This document shows positions 58,300 to 59,735 of a stretch of 59,735 nucleotides of DNA, piece by piece. Each line of letters starts with the position of its first letter. Position 1 is the first letter of the stretch. The notes under the pieces were generated by a model. The model was not told the origin of the DNA. It did not search any database and saw nothing but the letters and a program-made list of their open reading frames with translations. The position numbers and the translations under genes were made by a program. The stretch lies in assembly GCA_025934485.1 (NCBI GenBank), contig JAICXX010000017.1, forward strand, positions 1 through 59,735, read 5' to 3'. This DNA is from Chitinophagaceae bacterium. Lineage in GTDB: Bacteria; Bacteroidota; Bacteroidia; Chitinophagales; Chitinophagaceae.

Positions 58300-59735
58300 A
58301 TGGCATCCACTCACGGCGCTTCTCCCTCGATGATCGATCCGCATCATGCCGAATGGGAAACCTGGCTTCAAAAATGGTTTATCCCACTCCTCATTCCTGC
58401 CATCCTTGTAAATGCCGGCGGTCTGTTTATCCCCATCCTGGAACCCGACGGCTCGCTCTATGCCACGATCGCCAAGACGATGGCCCGAACGGGTGATTTT
58501 ATCAATCTTTATGTCGATGGTCACGACTGGCTCGACAAGCCACATTTCCCCTTTTGGATGGCGGCGCTCAGTTTCAAGCTGCTCGGGGTAAATGCATTCG
58601 CCTATAAATTTCCCGCATTGTTGTTCTGGGCGGCCGGCGCCTTTTATACCTGGCGGCTGGCGCTCTCGCTTTATGGCAAACCCGTAGCGCAGCTGGCGAC
58701 GCTGATCTATGTATCGGCCGCCCACCTCGTGATCTCCAACAACGACGTACGCGCAGAACCGTATCTCACCGGACTCATCATCGGCGCCGTTTATCATTTT
58801 TATAAGGCTTCGCGTGCTAACCGGGCGGCAGTCTCAGCCGCGGAAGATTCCTGGTTCCCGCGACATCGGTTTTCGCTCCCCTGGCATCTGCTGGCCGGAA
58901 GTTTCCTCGCCGGCTGCGCTTGCATGACCAAGGGGCCTTTCGTTTTAATCACCATCGGCGCGGGTTTTATACTCGACTGGGTCTGGGGTAAGGAATGGGA
59001 TCAGTTTCGCAAGATCCGTTGGTGGCTGGCCATCGTGCTCACGGGGGTCTTCATGCTACCAGAGCTGATCTGCCTGTATCGACAGTTCGATCTTCATCCG
59101 GAAAAGCTGGTGTTTGGTCATCATAACGTGAGTGGTATCCGCTTTTTTTTCTGGGATAGTCAGTTCGGCCGGTTCTTCAACACCGGTCCTATCAAAGGAA
59201 GCGGCGATCCTTTTTTTTATTTTCATACCGTGCTTTGGGCATTTCTGCCGTGGTCGCTGTTGCTTTATGCGTCTATCCTGCGCAGACCGCGGCGTCATGT
59301 GCCCGGCGAGCTGATCTGTCTCGGCGGCGCGCTGGCTACCTTCCTGGTGTTCTCGCTCTCCCGTTTTCAGCTTCCGCACTATCTCAACATTCTTTTTCCC
59401 TTCTTTTCTATTCTAACGGCAAGCTATCTGTATGGGATCCACAGGCGCGGGACGCGGAGGACCATTCGGGTCATGCAGGATGTGATCAATGTCCTGTTGC
59501 CCATCCTTGTTCTGCTGCTGTGCTGGTTCTTCCGTTTCAACGGCTGGCCCTTCGTGATGATCGTTGTGGCGGTGCTGGCGGTCATTGCTTTCCTGCTTTT
59601 CCGGTCGCCTACCTTGCCCGGGCCTATCGCCCGTAGTTTCTGGATGTCGATGCTCGTCTTTGCCTTCATCAACTTTATCTTTTATCCCGCGATCCTGCGA
59701 TACCAGGCGGGGACACAGGCCGGCCGCTATCTGGC
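58300..59735 (+). CDS. GT39/ArnT-like lipid-linked-sugar glycosyltransferase (partial, C-terminus beyond the right edge)
   Basis: The frame is open from the ATG to the window end, 478 codons. It is a polytopic integral membrane protein (about nine helices visible) with the PMT/ArnT-type catalytic loop after helix 1 (ILEPDGSLYATIAKTMARTGDFI, with the acidic Glu/Asp pair) and the second conserved stretch WLDKPHFPFWMAAL, then RAEPYLTGLIIGAVY, CMTKGPFVLITIGAG, and SRFQLPHYLNILFPFF. Such enzymes transfer a sugar from polyprenyl phosphate to lipid A, proteins or other envelope targets. Acceptor and donor are unknown. The preceding PAP2 gene supports lipid-phosphate chemistry. Confidence 0.88.
   Translation, partial: MASTHGASPSMIDPHHAEWETWLQKWFIPLLIPAILVNAGGLFIPILEPDGSLYATIAKTMARTGDFINLYVDGHDWLDKPHFPFWMAALSFKLLGVNAFAYKFPALLFWAAGAFYTWRLALSLYGKPVAQLATLIYVSAAHLVISNNDVRAEPYLTGLIIGAVYHFYKASRANRAAVSAAEDSWFPRHRFSLPWHLLAGSFLAGCACMTKGPFVLITIGAGFILDWVWGKEWDQFRKIRWWLAIVLTGVFMLPELICLYRQFDLHPEKLVFGHHNVSGIRFFFWDSQFGRFFNTGPIKGSGDPFFYFHTVLWAFLPWSLLLYASILRRPRRHVPGELICLGGALATFLVFSLSRFQLPHYLNILFPFFSILTASYLYGIHRRGTRRTIRVMQDVINVLLPILVLLLCWFFRFNGWPFVMIVVAVLAVIAFLLFRSPTLPGPIARSFWMSMLVFAFINFIFYPAILRYQAGTQAGRYL

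Noticed and set aside
1..59735. tRNA, rRNA, tmRNA and riboswitch-like structures.
   Set aside because: The gaps are short and no cloverleaf, CCA end, conserved rRNA stretch or known riboswitch core was recognised by eye; a covariance search would be needed to exclude divergent ones.

Overview
The window looks like a chromosomal piece of a GC-rich member of the Bacteroidota, most probably of the Chitinophagaceae or a close relative. The grounds are a complete gldK-gldL-gldM-gldN block (type IX secretion / gliding), a secreted protein ending in a type IX sorting domain, a SusC-like TonB-dependent receptor, Bacteroidota-restricted families (DUF4271 next to hemD, DUF4783 next to nadC), a stand-alone C-terminal half of transketolase, and promoters of the TTTG-N19-TAnnTTTG kind. 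The genus is inference. No phage, insertion sequence, CRISPR array, rRNA or tRNA was seen; nearly all of it is housekeeping and envelope biology.

Layout. 1-8.5 kb: a TonB-dependent receptor (cut by the left edge) diverges from an amino acid permease overlapping a PLP-dependent sulfur-amino-acid lyase; then TolC plus a HlyD-type adaptor, gpsA and a 36-codon membrane ORF. 8.5-15.8 kb: hemW and an Omp85-like outer membrane protein overlap head to head; DUF4271-hemD; a DUF255 thioredoxin-like protein. 16-21 kb: gldKLMN. 21.4-26.3 kb, minus strand: ECF sigma factor, a protein with one inner-membrane helix plus a C-terminal beta-barrel, a lipoprotein, uvrC. 26.5-35.3 kb: gpmI, DUF4783, nadC, a SUI1-type factor, a TTG-start membrane ORF, a T9SS-exported hydrolase, isocitrate dehydrogenase, apaG, a lipoprotein. 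35.4-41.6 kb: OPT and POT peptide transporters in one operon, purD, tryptophan 2,3-dioxygenase. 42-49 kb: the elongasome set mreB-mreC-mreD-PBP2-rodA and a metallo-beta-lactamase-fold hydrolase. 49.2-54.2 kb, minus: rfbA, galE, transketolase C half, ECF sigma factor, an anti-sigma-like protein with four PEGYF motifs, a small secreted protein. 54.3-57.5 kb, minus: a phosphate set (phosphatase-like, DUF47, PiT). 57.6 kb to the end: PAP2 phosphatase and a GT39-type glycosyltransferase cut by the right edge.

The most unusual thing is not a gene. Nine loci carry copies of one interspersed element of about 40-50 bases: a variable 6-7 bp hairpin, a second short hairpin (GGCC-GAA-GGCC or GTCC-GCCA-GGAC), then a tail close to AGTCATTAGC. 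The stems differ between copies with compensating changes, copies occur in both orientations, two loci are tandem arrays (38 and 88 bp periods), several copies lie between a likely promoter and its gene, and one copy is read in frame inside a predicted anti-sigma protein. I do not recognise it as a named family. Next in interest are the sigma / trans-envelope barrel cluster at 23.3-26.3 kb and a candidate small RNA between gldN and uvrC.

The genes connect as follows: GldK-N export proteins with C-terminal sorting domains such as the hydrolase at 30.3 kb; the mre/PBP2/rodA set builds the lateral wall; the phosphatase, DUF47 and PiT genes form a phosphate acquisition group; two sigma-factor clusters probably sense envelope conditions.
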